The notes: generated from the letters alone by a model not told the origin. Positions 1 to 8,512 are shown, numbered from the stretch's first letter. The stretch: 64,000 bases of DNA from Geoalkalibacter halelectricus (GCF_025263685.1 NZ_CP092109.1:2605001-2669000), one strand, 5' to 3'. Translations and numbers: made by a program.

Positions 1-1347
1 GCCCTCCAAGACCTCACCGGCGCTCTTCACCCCGATGAGCTGCAAACCCTGCGGCGCGACCAGGTTCTTGAGACTTCCGGCGGGCAGAAAACAGCGGTCG
101 AAACCGAGCCGCGCCGCTTCCTTGACACGCAGGTCGGGGTGGGACACGGCCCGCACCTCGCCCACCAGGCCGACCTCGCCGAAGACGATGGTGCGCGCGG
201 CGATGGGCCGGTTGAGATGACTCGAAGCCAGCGCCGCCATCACGCCGAGATCCACGGCCGGCTCGTCGAGACGCACCCCGCCGGCGACATTGAGGAAAAT
301 ATCCTGGGACAGCAGGGACAGCCCGACTTTTTTTTCCAGTACCGCCACCAGCAGCGAGACGCGGTTGTGATCGATGCCCATGGTGGTGCGCCGCGGGGTG
401 CCGTAGGAGGAACCCGACACCAGCGCCTGCAACTCCACCAGAATCGGTCGGCTGCCCTCCAGGGCCGGCACCACGGCGCTGCCGGAGGCGGCCTCGGGGC
501 GCTCGGAGAGAAACAATTCGGAGGGATTGCCGACCTCGGCCAGACCGCCCTCCTTCATCTGAAAGACGCCGATTTCGTTGGTCGAACCGAAGCGATTCTT
601 GACCGCGCGCAGAATCCGGTAGGGATGGCCGGGTTCGCCCTCGAAGTAAAGCACCGTATCGACCATGTGTTCCAGCATGCGCGGTCCGGCGATGGCGCCA
701 TCCTTGGTCACGTGGCCGACGAGAAAGGTCGGGATGCCGTCACCCTTGGCCACCTGCATGAGGCGCCCGGCGCACTCGCGCACCTGGCTGACACTGCCCG
801 GTGCGGAATCCAGGGCGGCGGTGAAGATGGTCTGGATGGAATCGATGACGAGATAGGCGGGCTTGAGGGCGCGCACCTGCTCAAGCACCGCCTCCAGAGA
901 GGTTTCGGCGAGCAGATAGAGGTTCTCGGCGCCCACGCCGAGGCGATCGGCGCGCATGCGCACCTGCCGCGGCGACTCTTCGGCGGTGACGTACAGGGCC
1001 CTGCCCCGCTCGGCCAGGCGGCTGACGGCCTGCAGCAGCAGGGTCGATTTGCCGATGCCGGGATCCCCGCCGATGAGAATCAGCGAGCCGGCCACCACCC
1101 CGCCGCCCAGCACCTGGTCGAATTCGCCGATGCCGCAGCGCAAGCGGTCTTCCTGCCCGGTGGCCACCTCGGCCAGGCGCTGGGGCGCGCCGCCCGTGCC
1201 TGTAGCCGCCGCGCGCGTCGCGGCGCGCGGCGCCGCGACGCTTTCCTCCACCAGGGAATTCCACTGCCCGCAATCCGGGCAGCGCCCCAGCCATTTGGGG
1301 CTCTGGCAACCGCATTGCTGGCAGGTAAAAAGTGTGCGTCGTTTCAT
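1..1347 (-). CDS. radA: DNA repair/recombination protein RadA (Sms), 3' end off the window
   Basis: RadA is a RecA-family hexameric helicase that drives branch migration during recombinational repair. Reading leftward from an ATG at 1347, the 449 visible residues begin with a zinc finger (C9, C12, C23, C26). A Walker A box, GGDPGIGKST, lies near residues 93-102, and the RadA-specific KNRFG motif lies near 250-254. A Lon-protease-like C-terminal domain follows, with VDLGVMAAL and FGEVGLVGEVR segments. Family members are about 450-460 aa, so only the last few codons lie beyond base 1. It is separated from fliW by a strong terminator, so it is probably its own unit and not part of the flagellar operon. 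Confidence 0.95.
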   Translation of the reverse strand, partial: MKRRTLFTCQQCGCQSPKWLGRCPDCGQWNSLVEESVAAPRAATRAAATGTGGAPQRLAEVATGQEDRLRCGIGEFDQVLGGGVVAGSLILIGGDPGIGKSTLLLQAVSRLAERGRALYVTAEESPRQVRMRADRLGVGAENLYLLAETSLEAVLEQVRALKPAYLVIDSIQTIFTAALDSAPGSVSQVRECAGRLMQVAKGDGIPTFLVGHVTKDGAIAGPRMLEHMVDTVLYFEGEPGHPYRILRAVKNRFGSTNEIGVFQMKEGGLAEVGNPSELFLSERPEAASGSAVVPALEGSRPILVELQALVSGSSYGTPRRTTMGIDHNRVSLLVAVLEKKVGLSLLSQDIFLNVAGGVRLDEPAVDLGVMAALASSHLNRPIAARTIVFGEVGLVGEVRAVSHPDLRVKEAARLGFDRCFLPAGSLKNLVAPQGLQLIGVKSAGEVLEG

Positions 1348-1547
1348 GGAGTCCGGGTCGCGACGGTAGCGAGATCAGCACTGGGTGCGGGGTGCGAATA
1401 GGTGAAAAGCATCCGGCATTCTATGTCGCAAAAAACCAAACTGTCAACGCCAGGCTGCCCGCGCTCCGCGTAGCAGCGCCAGCGGCCTCCAGGGCCGCGT
1501 TTCGACCTCCGCTCGCCGTTCCTCTCCCGGCCGCACCCGCGCACAAT

Positions 1548-1590
1548 AAAAAAAGCCCGGCCGACGTTGGACAACGCCGATCGGGCCCTT
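1548..1590 (-). terminator. Intrinsic terminator after fliW
   Basis: On the minus strand a 15-base arm (1572-1586) pairs with 1555-1569 with a few wobbles, followed by a seven-T run (A-run 1548-1554 on the plus strand). It lies 29 bases past the fliW stop and closes flagellar unit III before radA. Confidence 0.8.
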
Positions 1591-1618
1591 GTTATTACGC
1601 CCAGAATGGGAGCAGCGC

Positions 1619-2044
1619 TCACACCTGCGGCAGCGGGGTGCGCGTCTGCCAGGAGGTCTTTTCCAGGATGACCTGGAGGGCGCGGTTGTTCTTGGGCGCG
1701 AAAAAAATCGGGGCGGCCAGATTGAGGGTGATGCGCCGGTCGGGCGGCACGGTGACCACCGCCAGCACCAGGCACTCATCGTCCTGCTCCAGACCGAGCT
1801 TGCGCCGCTCACCGGCGTCGGGCGCCACGGCGTAATCGAGAAAAAACCCGCTGGGATCGGTCAGGACGAAGGCCAGCGCCGGATCCTCGACGCTCTGAAT
1901 CCAGAACAGCGGCCCGGGCTTGTTCTGCGGCATGACCACGAACTCGCGCAGATGACCGAAACCGATGAGGCCCTCGGGGAAATGCAGGGTCTTGTCCGGC
2001 TCGTATTCGATGTCGCCGAATCGGGTGCCGGAAATTATGTTCAT
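1619..2044 (-). CDS. fliW: Flagellar assembly factor FliW (CsrA antagonist)
   Basis: FliW binds CsrA and relieves CsrA repression of flagellin translation; when flagellin accumulates it binds FliW instead, which forms a partner switch. The protein is 141 aa, the usual size, and shows the family core FPEGLIGFGHLREFV, then an ADP-like DPSGFFLDY segment, then VPPDRRITLNLAAPI. The ATG at 2044 overlaps the csrA stop (ATGA), so the two are translationally coupled. A longer in-frame reading to 2101 would run inside csrA and is rejected. It is the last gene of unit III; the flagellin gene it would serve is not in the window. Confidence 0.93.
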   Translation of the reverse strand: MNIISGTRFGDIEYEPDKTLHFPEGLIGFGHLREFVVMPQNKPGPLFWIQSVEDPALAFVLTDPSGFFLDYAVAPDAGERRKLGLEQDDECLVLAVVTVPPDRRITLNLAAPIFFAPKNNRALQVILEKTSWQTRTPLPQV

Positions 2045-2280
2045 GGGCGCTTGCGCTTCTGCAAGCTCTCGCTCAAGGCATCCAGATCGGACGGGTTCCA
2101 CTGTGCGGCCTCCTGATTTTCACGGCAGATACGCTCGTAGATTTCCTGCCGGTAGATTTTTTTGTCGGCGGGAGCCTCGATGCCGATGCGGATCGCGCCC
2201 CCCTTGATTTCCACCACGGTGATACGAATGTCATCACCGATCACGATGCCTTCTCCGGCCTTGCGGGTCAGTACCAGCAT
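2041..2280 (-). CDS. csrA: Carbon storage/translational regulator CsrA
   Basis: CsrA is a small dimeric RNA-binding protein that recognises GGA motifs in mRNA leaders. The 79-aa product begins MLVLTRKAGEGIVIGDDI and contains the GGAIRIGIEAP core strand, as in all CsrA proteins. The start is the ATG at 2280, placed after AGGGAGGGCGACAAC; an upstream in-frame extension to 2331 lacks family similarity. The C-terminal tail (from about residue 60) is slightly longer than in E. coli CsrA and resembles the tail of FliW-regulated CsrA types. A long inverted repeat lies between flgL and this gene. Confidence 0.95.
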   Translation of the reverse strand: MLVLTRKAGEGIVIGDDIRITVVEIKGGAIRIGIEAPADKKIYRQEIYERICRENQEAAQWNPSDLDALSESLQKRKRP

Positions 2281-2350
2281 GTTGTCGCCCTCCCTGGCTG
2301 TGTTGACGTTGCTGCTCGTCCTGAGCTGCAATTATTGTGCGAAGTTTAGA

Positions 2351-2416
2351 AGGCGGTCGAACTATCCGGGCCAAACAGCCGAATTTGCAGCCGACTCATG
2401 GATAGTTCGACCGCCT
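2351..2416 (-). repeat. 17-bp perfect inverted repeat between flgL and csrA
   Basis: Arms AGGCGGTCGAACTATCC (2351-2367) and its exact complement (2400-2416) flank a 32-base loop directly after the flgL stop codon. There is no T-run, so it is not a standard terminator. On the minus strand a 17-codon reading frame starts with ATG in the loop side and ends just past the second arm; its possible GGAGG is about 15 bases away, too far for a confident ribosome site. Confidence 0.75.
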
Positions 2417-2417
2417 C

Positions 2418-3308
2418 CTAGCGCATATAATCCAGAATCGACAGACGCGAAACGCGTGAGGTGATGTCCAGGGCCGCCTTGAAGGCGGTCTCCTGCATGG
2501 TCATGTTGGTGATGGTCTCGACGATGTCGGCATCTTCGTAGCGCGACAGCATGGCCATCATGTCGATGCGCATATCTTGCATATTGAGCTGGGCGTTGTC
2601 CACCCGCTGGGCGATGTTGCCCATCTGCGAACGCTGGGCGCGGATATGGTCGGCGGTTTGATCCAGACGCTCCATCTCGGCCAGGGCGCCGGCGCTGTCA
2701 CCGGCAGCCAGAGCGGCGATCATGTCGTCGAACAACTGCCAGAGATCCTTGCCGGTGCCCGGATCGCCGAAGATTGCATCACCGGAGAGGCCGACGGGAA
2801 CTTTTTCGCCCGGGCCGATTTCCAGCATGATGGAAGAAGCGTCGCCCTCGAACTCGCCCGGGGCGCCGCTCGGATAGGGGCGCACGTTCTCCTTGTAGCC
2901 GGAAAACAGGTATTTGCCCTCCACGTTGGCGTTGGCCACCGCGAGCAGCTCATCCTTCATCAGGCGCATCTGATCGCCCAGGGTCGCCAGATCCTGCTGC
3001 GAGAGGGTGCCGTTGCCCGCGTAGACCAGGGTCTCCTTGGCCCGCACCATGAGATTTTCGACCCGATCGAGATGAGTGTCGAGAATATCCAGCCGATCGC
3101 CCGCGGTGCCCAGGGTGCGTAAAAATCGCTCGGAGGAGCGAATCTGCCCGCGGCTGTCGAGAACCGGCCGAATTCCCGAGGGATCATCGCTGGGCTTGGT
3201 CATGCGCTTGCCCGTGGCCGCCTGCAGCCGCAACTCCTCAAGCCGCGTGGTCGAGTGCGAAAGATTGGCCAGCAGGCTGCGATAGGTGGTGGTCAGAGTG
3301 GCGCGCAT
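2418..3308 (-). CDS. flgL: Flagellar hook-filament junction protein FlgL
   Basis: FlgL (HAP3) joins hook to filament outside the cell and is exported by the flagellar type III system. It is 296 aa, typical for the family, with a flagellin-like N-terminal helix (MRATLTTTYRSLLANLSHS, QAATGKRMTKPSDDPSG) and a C-terminal helix (QETAFKAALDITSRVSRLSILDYMR). The ATG at 3308 follows GAGGTAAGCC. It sits 3 bases after flgK in unit III. The weak charge and heptad pattern at both ends is the expected D0/D1 domain arrangement. Confidence 0.95.
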   Translation of the reverse strand: MRATLTTTYRSLLANLSHSTTRLEELRLQAATGKRMTKPSDDPSGIRPVLDSRGQIRSSERFLRTLGTAGDRLDILDTHLDRVENLMVRAKETLVYAGNGTLSQQDLATLGDQMRLMKDELLAVANANVEGKYLFSGYKENVRPYPSGAPGEFEGDASSIMLEIGPGEKVPVGLSGDAIFGDPGTGKDLWQLFDDMIAALAAGDSAGALAEMERLDQTADHIRAQRSQMGNIAQRVDNAQLNMQDMRIDMMAMLSRYEDADIVETITNMTMQETAFKAALDITSRVSRLSILDYMR

Positions 3309-3311
3309 GGC

Positions 3312-4760
3312 TTACCTCTTGAGATTCAGGATGGATTCCATCAGTTCGTCGACCACCGCCAAAAATTTGGCCGAAGCCTCGAAGCCCTTCTGATACTGGA
3401 TGAGGTCGATCATCTCCTCTTCCAGGGACACGCCCACGGTGGCGTCGCGCATGTTCTTGATCTGCACCATGGCGTCTTCCATGCCGCGCGCGGCCAGGGT
3501 GGCACGGCTCGCCTCGATGCCGACCTTGGAGGTGATCTTGGAAAAATAGCCGATAAAGGAATCGTTGCCGTCCATGACTTGCAGGTTGTCGGCCAGCGCC
3601 GAGAGCGACAGGGCATTGCGGTTGTCGCCGATCAGGGCGTCGCCGGGACTGCCGCCCTGGGCCGCGGCCACCTGAGCCGTGTCGCCGAGGGCCACGGCGA
3701 GACTCTTGGCAAAACCCTTCTCGTGGGCGGCAAGGGGCACGGCCGGCGGGTTGGGCGCCGGGCCGGGCGGGTTGGGGGTAGCGATGAAAAAGTCCAGGCC
3801 GGGCTGTCCGTCGAGATCGGTACCGTCCCGATGCAACCGGTTGACCTCATGGGCCAGGCTGTAGGCGAGATGATCGAGTTCCTCCATGCGCTGCGGAATG
3901 AACTCATCGCGCACGCTCATCAAACCCTTGAACTCCCCACCGATCATGTTGGTGCTTAACGGCGTGGTGGTGTTGGGGCCGGTGCGCAGCACCAATTGCA
4001 GATTGAGCGAGCTGTCCATCTGCGTCTCGATGTTCATGGCCTGGGTGCCCTGCACCAGGGGCAGACCGCTGGGCAATTGCACCGACACCTGGCCTTTTTC
4101 CTCGTAATAGGTGACGCCCAGTTGCTTGGAGAGATCCTCAATGAGCAGATCCCGCCGGTCGCGGTCGGTGTTGGCCGTCTGCCCGGAGATCTCCAGGGTG
4201 GAGATGCGCAGGTTGAGATCGGCGATCTCCCGCAGCAGGGGATTGACGGAAATGACCTTGGATTCCACCGCCGCGTTGATGTTGCGCTGCGCGCTGGTCA
4301 GGCTGGTGACCGCGTCCTCGAAGGAACGCGCCAGAAGGTCGCCGCGCTGGAGCACGATCTGGCGCTCGGTCTGGCCGCTGGGATTGGTGGAGAGCTCCTT
4401 CCAGGAGTCGAAAAAGCGGTCGATCTCGGTGGCGAGGTTGTTCTCGGCCACACTGAAAATACGCTCCAACTCGGCCATGGGTGCCAGGCGCGCGCTTTCC
4501 TCGCCGAGGGTGCCGCTTTTGTCGTGAATCTGGCGCGTCAAAAAGACGTCGTGCTCACGGGCGATGTTGTTGATGTTGACGCCCTGGCCGATGAAAAAAC
4601 CGCGCAGTTCCAGGGAAGGCACCGGCTGGAACACCGCCACCTGGCGCGAATAGCCGGGGGTGTTGACGTTGGCGATATTGTTGCCGGCGATTTCCACCGC
4701 CTTCTGGCTGGTGCGCAGACTGGTCTTGCCGGCGTTGAGTGCACTGAGGAGTCCGGCCAT
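3312..4760 (-). CDS. flgK: Flagellar hook-associated protein 1 FlgK
   Basis: FlgK (HAP1) is the first junction protein between hook and filament. The 482-aa protein has the shared rod/hook N-terminus (SLRTSQKAVEIAGNNIANVNTPGYSRQ, within residues 14-40) and the conserved C-terminal VSLEEEMIDLIQYQKGFEASAKFL helix. The variable middle domain is short and proline-rich near residues 310-330 (NPPGPAPNPPAVP). The start follows GGAAGGATTTGAGCC. It lies between flgN, which encodes its probable export chaperone, and flgL. Confidence 0.95.
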   Translation of the reverse strand: MAGLLSALNAGKTSLRTSQKAVEIAGNNIANVNTPGYSRQVAVFQPVPSLELRGFFIGQGVNINNIAREHDVFLTRQIHDKSGTLGEESARLAPMAELERIFSVAENNLATEIDRFFDSWKELSTNPSGQTERQIVLQRGDLLARSFEDAVTSLTSAQRNINAAVESKVISVNPLLREIADLNLRISTLEISGQTANTDRDRRDLLIEDLSKQLGVTYYEEKGQVSVQLPSGLPLVQGTQAMNIETQMDSSLNLQLVLRTGPNTTTPLSTNMIGGEFKGLMSVRDEFIPQRMEELDHLAYSLAHEVNRLHRDGTDLDGQPGLDFFIATPNPPGPAPNPPAVPLAAHEKGFAKSLAVALGDTAQVAAAQGGSPGDALIGDNRNALSLSALADNLQVMDGNDSFIGYFSKITSKVGIEASRATLAARGMEDAMVQIKNMRDATVGVSLEEEMIDLIQYQKGFEASAKFLAVVDELMESILNLKR

Positions 4761-4763
4761 GGC

Positions 4764-5129
4764 TCAAATCCTTCCCGAGAGCAGGCGCCCGCCGGGGCGC
4801 GACTGCGTCATCAGGCCGGCGGCGCCGTAGCCCGGCGGCGGCACCTGCCTTTCGAAAAAAGCCATGGTGTCGCGCACCAGATTGAGGCCGGTCCAGAAGA
4901 GATAGGCGTTGCGGCGGTTTTCCTCGCGCACCTGGCGGGCCAGGGCGGAGAGATCCTCATCGGTTTCGAGCGCCTCCGCATCCAGGCCCTGCAACAGTTC
5001 GATGAGCGCCTGCTTCTCGCTCGCCACCGCCTCCAGAGTGCGCATATCGAGCCCGCGCGCGGCGGCGCGCTCCTGCATGATCAGCTCAAGCAGGCGCCGC
5101 AGGCCTGCGTCGATTTCACAAGCGGCCAT
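4764..5129 (-). CDS. flgN: FlgN-type export chaperone for hook-associated proteins
   Basis: The product, about 121 aa, is a small, acidic, mainly helical protein (repeated leucines, RLLELIMQERAAARGLD, LEAVASEKQALIELLQGL) consistent with the FlgN family that keeps FlgK and FlgL unfolded for export. Identification rests on size, helicity and position directly before flgK and after flgM. Of two in-frame ATGs (5138 and 5129) the second is preferred because GGGAGG lies 9 bases before it, while it abuts the first. The gene overlaps the flgM end. Confidence 0.75.
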   Translation of the reverse strand: MAACEIDAGLRRLLELIMQERAAARGLDMRTLEAVASEKQALIELLQGLDAEALETDEDLSALARQVREENRRNAYLFWTGLNLVRDTMAFFERQVPPPGYGAAGLMTQSRPGGRLLSGRI

Positions 5130-5421
5130 CGTTGTCATCCTCCCTGATGTGCTTCAAGAGACTCTCGGCCACCTTGTGCAGGTCGGGCCGGTAGGTTCCT
5201 GCGGCGATCTGCGCCTTGAGAGAGGCGACCTTCTCGGCGCGTTGCACATCGGCCATGCCCTTGGACTCCTTGGCTTTGTTGACCTGTTGCAGCACGGAGG
5301 AAAAATCCACCTTGTCCTTGGCCTGTGCCGCGCCCGGCTTGCCGCCGCCGGCCTTTTGCGTCGCACGTGGCGGCACCAGCGGGGGCACGATCTGATTGCC
5401 GAAAATTTTCTTGATGCTCAT
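5116..5421 (-). CDS. flgM: Anti-sigma-28 factor FlgM
   Basis: FlgM binds FliA until the hook is complete, then is exported. The 101-aa product starts MSIKKIFGNQIVPP and carries the conserved C-terminal sigma-binding helix (EKVASLKAQIAAGTYRPDLHKVAESLLKHI, residues about 62-92). The ATG at 5421 follows AAGGGTGATCCCC; the 27 extra codons upstream are not family-like. It is first gene of unit III, just after a terminator and a sigma-28-like promoter, which fits negative feedback on FliA. Confidence 0.92.
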   Translation of the reverse strand: MSIKKIFGNQIVPPLVPPRATQKAGGGKPGAAQAKDKVDFSSVLQQVNKAKESKGMADVQRAEKVASLKAQIAAGTYRPDLHKVAESLLKHIREDDNDGRL

Positions 5422-5519
5422 GGGGATCACCCTTCCCGTCGGCCGATCCGTCGGCCTTAGTATCCTGCCCGGCACCCGGGGGTTCACCCGCGAGGCCGTC
5501 ATAATTTCGTCCTGCCCTC

Positions 5520-5547
5520 TTTTCGGCCGCCGCCCGGCGATCCTTTA
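5520..5547 (-). promoter_or_regulatory. Sigma-28 (FliA)-like promoter before flgM
   Basis: The minus strand reads TAAA, 16 bases, GCCGAAAA (5547-5544 and 5527-5520). The FliA consensus is TAAA, 15 bases, GCCGATAA, so there is one mismatch and one extra spacer base. It lies about 100 bases before flgM and right after the flgJ terminator, the expected place for a late promoter. Confidence 0.5.
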
Positions 5548-5549
5548 GC

Positions 5550-5588
5550 AAAAAAAACCGCGGCCCCCTCAAGGACCGCGGTTTTTTT
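5550..5588 (-). terminator. Intrinsic terminator after flgJ
   Basis: A GC-rich hairpin (5558-5581, CCGCGG arms) is flanked by A-run and T-run; on the minus strand it ends in eight T. It lies 43 bases after the flgJ stop and separates unit II from unit III. Confidence 0.85.
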
Positions 5589-5631
5589 CATTGAAATCTT
5601 TGCGCCGCGTGTGCTTTGTGCGGCAAATGCC

Positions 5632-5946
5632 TTACTTCGGCGGCTCCTCACCGCCGAGTTGCCGGTAGAGCGCCTCGGCGATGCCAAGGCTCCCGGAGCG
5701 TGACGTCTGCCGCGCCAATTCCCAGTCCATCATCTCCTGAAAGGAATCCTCGGCCATGCCGCGCGGCAACAAGCCGTCCTGGGGGATGGTCTTGCGCATC
5801 TCCTTGAACATGGCATGCACGAACAGGGCCTCGAAATCCTGACAGGCGGCGCGCAACTTCTCGGGATCCTTGCGCTTAACGGCGGGATCGGCGGTTTGGG
5901 GCAGGCTCGGGGCCAGCAGCAGGCGCGGATCGATGTTGGTGTTCAT
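5632..5946 (-). CDS. flgJ: Rod-binding protein, FlgJ N-terminal domain type
   Basis: The 104-aa protein matches the rod-capping domain of FlgJ (LRAACQDFEALFVHAMFKEMRKTIP, then DSFQEMMDWELARQTSRSGSLGIAEAL). It lacks the C-terminal muramidase domain of the enterobacterial protein, as is usual outside gammaproteobacteria, so a separate hydrolase must open the peptidoglycan. It acts in the periplasm as scaffold for rod assembly. It is the last gene of unit II, 18 bases after flgI. Confidence 0.9.
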   Translation of the reverse strand: MNTNIDPRLLLAPSLPQTADPAVKRKDPEKLRAACQDFEALFVHAMFKEMRKTIPQDGLLPRGMAEDSFQEMMDWELARQTSRSGSLGIAEALYRQLGGEEPPK

Positions 5947-5964
5947 AAAATCCTCGTCCCTCGG

Positions 5965-7071
5965 TTACAGAATCACCAGCTCGGCGTGCAGCGAGCCGCT
6001 CGCCTTGATCGCCTGGAAGATGGCGATCAAATCGCGCGGCGTGGCGCCGATGGCGTTGAGAGCGCGGGCGATGTCGCCCAGGGACACGCCCGGCTCGACC
6101 ACCACCAGATTACCCATTTCCTCCATGACCTCGATACCGGTCTGCGGCACCACCACCGTCTGGCCCTCGGAAAAGGGGCCGGGCTGGGAGACCTGGGCCG
6201 ATTCGCTGACCACCAAGTTGAGGTTGCCGTGACTGACCGCCACCCGCTGAATGCGCACATTCTCGCCCATGACGATGGTACCGGTTTTCTCGTTGATGAC
6301 CACCCGCGCCACCGTATCCGGGGTCACGGGCAGCTCCTCCATGGCGGCAATGAACTCAATGAGCCGGCCGCGATAGGCGCCGGGCAGTTGCACCCGCACG
6401 CTGGCGCCGTCGATGGCCGCCGCGGTTCCTTCGCCGAAGCGCTCATTGATGGTGCGGCTCATGCGCGAGATGGTGGTGAAGTCGGCATTCTGGATGCGGT
6501 AGGTGAGCATATCGCCCGCCCCCAGGGCCAGGGGCACCTCGCGCTCGATGAGCGCGCCGCCGGGGATGCGCCCCACGGTGGGGTGATTCTTCTGCACCGT
6601 GGCCGCCTTGCCGCCGAAGGCCAGGGCGCCCACCACCAGGGGCCCCTGTGCCACGGCGTAGACGTTGCCGTCGGGGCCGTTGAGGGGCGTCATGAGCAGG
6701 GTGCCGCCGAGCAGGCTGTCGGCATCGCCGATGGAAGACACCAGCACGTCGATGGTGCCGCCGGCCTTGGCAAAGGGCGGCAGTTGAGCGGTGACCATGA
6801 CCGCCGCGACGTTGTCGACGCGCACCTGGCGCCGGTCGACGGAGACCCCCAGGCGCTCCATCATGCTCACCAGGGACTGCACGGTGAACTGGGTGCTGGC
6901 GCTGTCGCCGGTGCCGTTAAGGCCCACCACCAGGCCATACCCCACCAACTGATTGTCGCGCACGCCTTCGAGGCGCGCGATATCCTTGATGCGGGTGGCC
7001 TGGGACAGGCTGGGGGCCAGGCACAGGAAGAGGACGAGGAGGACGCATGGGACGTATGAAAATCTTTTCAT
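5965..7071 (-). CDS. flgI: Flagellar P-ring protein FlgI
   Basis: FlgI forms the periplasmic P-ring bushing around the rod. The 368-aa precursor has a Sec signal peptide (residues 1-25, ending LSQA before TRIKDIARLEGVRDNQLVGYG), the hallmark FlgI start. Family blocks GLVVGLNGTGDS and VVINEKTGTIVMGENVRI are present, and the end is KASGSLHAELVIL. Length is standard. The ATG follows AAGAGGACTTCATCGGC. It is co-transcribed with flgA, flgH and flgJ. Confidence 0.96.
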   Translation of the reverse strand: MKRFSYVPCVLLVLFLCLAPSLSQATRIKDIARLEGVRDNQLVGYGLVVGLNGTGDSASTQFTVQSLVSMMERLGVSVDRRQVRVDNVAAVMVTAQLPPFAKAGGTIDVLVSSIGDADSLLGGTLLMTPLNGPDGNVYAVAQGPLVVGALAFGGKAATVQKNHPTVGRIPGGALIEREVPLALGAGDMLTYRIQNADFTTISRMSRTINERFGEGTAAAIDGASVRVQLPGAYRGRLIEFIAAMEELPVTPDTVARVVINEKTGTIVMGENVRIQRVAVSHGNLNLVVSESAQVSQPGPFSEGQTVVVPQTGIEVMEEMGNLVVVEPGVSLGDIARALNAIGATPRDLIAIFQAIKASGSLHAELVIL

Positions 7072-7086
7072 GCCGATGAAGTCCTC

Positions 7087-7782
7087 TTAGAAGGGCGTGA
7101 TGTTGTCGAGGATGCGCACCAGCCAGCCCTGGCGCTGCTTGTCGCTGATCACGCCCTTGCCGGTGTAGGCGATGCGCGCGTCGAGAATGTGCTGGGAATC
7201 GACCACGTTGCCGGCGCTGATGTCGGCGGGACGCACGATGCCGGCCAGGCGGATGACCTGCTCCTCGTTGTTGACGATGACGTTCTTGCTGCCGTCGATG
7301 CGCAGATTGCCGTTGGGCAGCACCTCCACCACCTGGGTGGTGATGGTCGCCACCAGGTCCTCGCGGCGGGTGGTGGAGCCGGAGCCCTGGAAGTTGTTTT
7401 CATAGTTGGCGCTGATCAGGCGTTCGGGATCGATGGCGCTGTTGATGGTGCCGATGGATTTCTCCAGGCCGAAGAGCCGCGAGATGCCGCCCGAGGCGCT
7501 GCTGCGCCGCCCCGTCGAGGTGGTCGCCTCGCGGCTGGCGCTGGCGCGCTCGAAAATCGCCACGGTGATGATATCGCCCACGTAGCGGCCCTTGACGTCG
7601 TAGAGCAGGCCGCCCTGGCTGTTGGTCCACAGCGAGCCCGGCGTGGCGGGGCGCTCGGGCACGATAACCACCTCGCTCGGGGCGAAGCCGGTATCCGTCG
7701 TGGGTGCCGAGCGTGTCGCGCAGCCGCTGGAGATTAGGGCCGCGATTGCCAGCGCCGTCAGGCGCCACATCTTTCTTGTCAT
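7087..7782 (-). CDS. flgH: Flagellar L-ring lipoprotein FlgH
   Basis: FlgH builds the outer-membrane L-ring. The 231-aa precursor carries a lipoprotein signal with lipobox ISSGC (lipidated C21). Family motifs are SLWTNSQGGLLYDVKGRYVGDIITV, then NGNLRIDGSKNVIVNNEEQVIRLAGIVRPADI and DARIAYTGKGVI at the end. The start at 7782 lies one base past the flgA stop; the 51 upstream in-frame codons belong to flgA in another frame. Confidence 0.95.
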   Translation of the reverse strand: MTRKMWRLTALAIAALISSGCATRSAPTTDTGFAPSEVVIVPERPATPGSLWTNSQGGLLYDVKGRYVGDIITVAIFERASASREATTSTGRRSSASGGISRLFGLEKSIGTINSAIDPERLISANYENNFQGSGSTTRREDLVATITTQVVEVLPNGNLRIDGSKNVIVNNEEQVIRLAGIVRPADISAGNVVDSQHILDARIAYTGKGVISDKQRQGWLVRILDNITPF

Positions 7783-7783
7783 G

Positions 7784-8512
7784 TCAAAACTCCACCCGGA
7801 CCGTGGCCGGGGCCACCACCTGGCAGAGGATTTCCTTCTGCGAGGCGCTGTTGCGAATACGAATGGTGTCGCCGAGCTTGCCCTCGTCGCGCGCCACGCC
7901 CGTGGCGTTGAGTTCCAGGGCGCCGCGCCGCGCAATGATGGTCACCACCTCGCCGCGCCGCACCAGGGAGGGCTCCTCGACGAAGCTGCGATCGAGAACA
8001 TCGCCCAGGCGCATGGAGCGCCGCAGCACCTTGCCGACCAGATCCTCGGCGGAGAATGCCGGGTTGCGCAGACGCGCCAGATCCATCTCGACGAAATTAA
8101 TGTCGCGCTCGGTCAGCATCACACCGCGCGAGAGATCCACGGCGGCCACCGCCACCGGGGCGATGGCTTCGAGTTGCACGCGATAGGACTGGTTGTGCTG
8201 GATGCGCCCGTCCACGTAAAAAATGAACGTAAAGCGCCGACTGGTGAGAATCTGCGGATCCGAGGGGATGATCTCGTGAGTCACGCGCCCCGGCGGCAGG
8301 GTGAAAGCATCGCGCACGTCAAAGCTTTGAATGCGCACTTCGCCCTGGGGCAGAAAGGCGCGCTTGTCCTCGAGATAGTCCTCGAGCAGGGCGCGCATCT
8401 GCGCCGGGCCGATGAGCGTCCCCTTGGCGGCGGCGGGTTGGGCGAAGGCGCCGGCGCCGAGCAGCGCCAGGCAAACAATGAGTGTGGTAAGCAGCGTTTT
8501 CATGACCCTCAT
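7784..8512 (-). CDS. flgA: Flagellar P-ring assembly chaperone FlgA
   Basis: FlgA is the periplasmic chaperone for P-ring formation. The product is about 240 aa with a signal peptide (MKTLLTTLIVCLALLGAGAFA) and a C-terminal SAF-like domain (SRGVMLTERDINFVEMDLARL, LGDVLDRSFVEEPSLVRRGEVV, GDTIRIRNSASQKEILCQVV). Two starts are possible, 8512 and 8503; the second puts the signal-peptide lysine at position 2. It sits between flgG and flgH. Confidence 0.92.
   Translation of the reverse strand: MRVMKTLLTTLIVCLALLGAGAFAQPAAAKGTLIGPAQMRALLEDYLEDKRAFLPQGEVRIQSFDVRDAFTLPPGRVTHEIIPSDPQILTSRRFTFIFYVDGRIQHNQSYRVQLEAIAPVAVAAVDLSRGVMLTERDINFVEMDLARLRNPAFSAEDLVGKVLRRSMRLGDVLDRSFVEEPSLVRRGEVVTIIARRGALELNATGVARDEGKLGDTIRIRNSASQKEILCQVVAPATVRVEF

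Noticed and set aside
139-1401. A 420-aa plus-strand open frame
   Set aside because: It is the shadow of radA; composition is His/Gly/Ala-rich, as produced by reading GC-rich codons backwards, and the minus strand has all RadA motifs.
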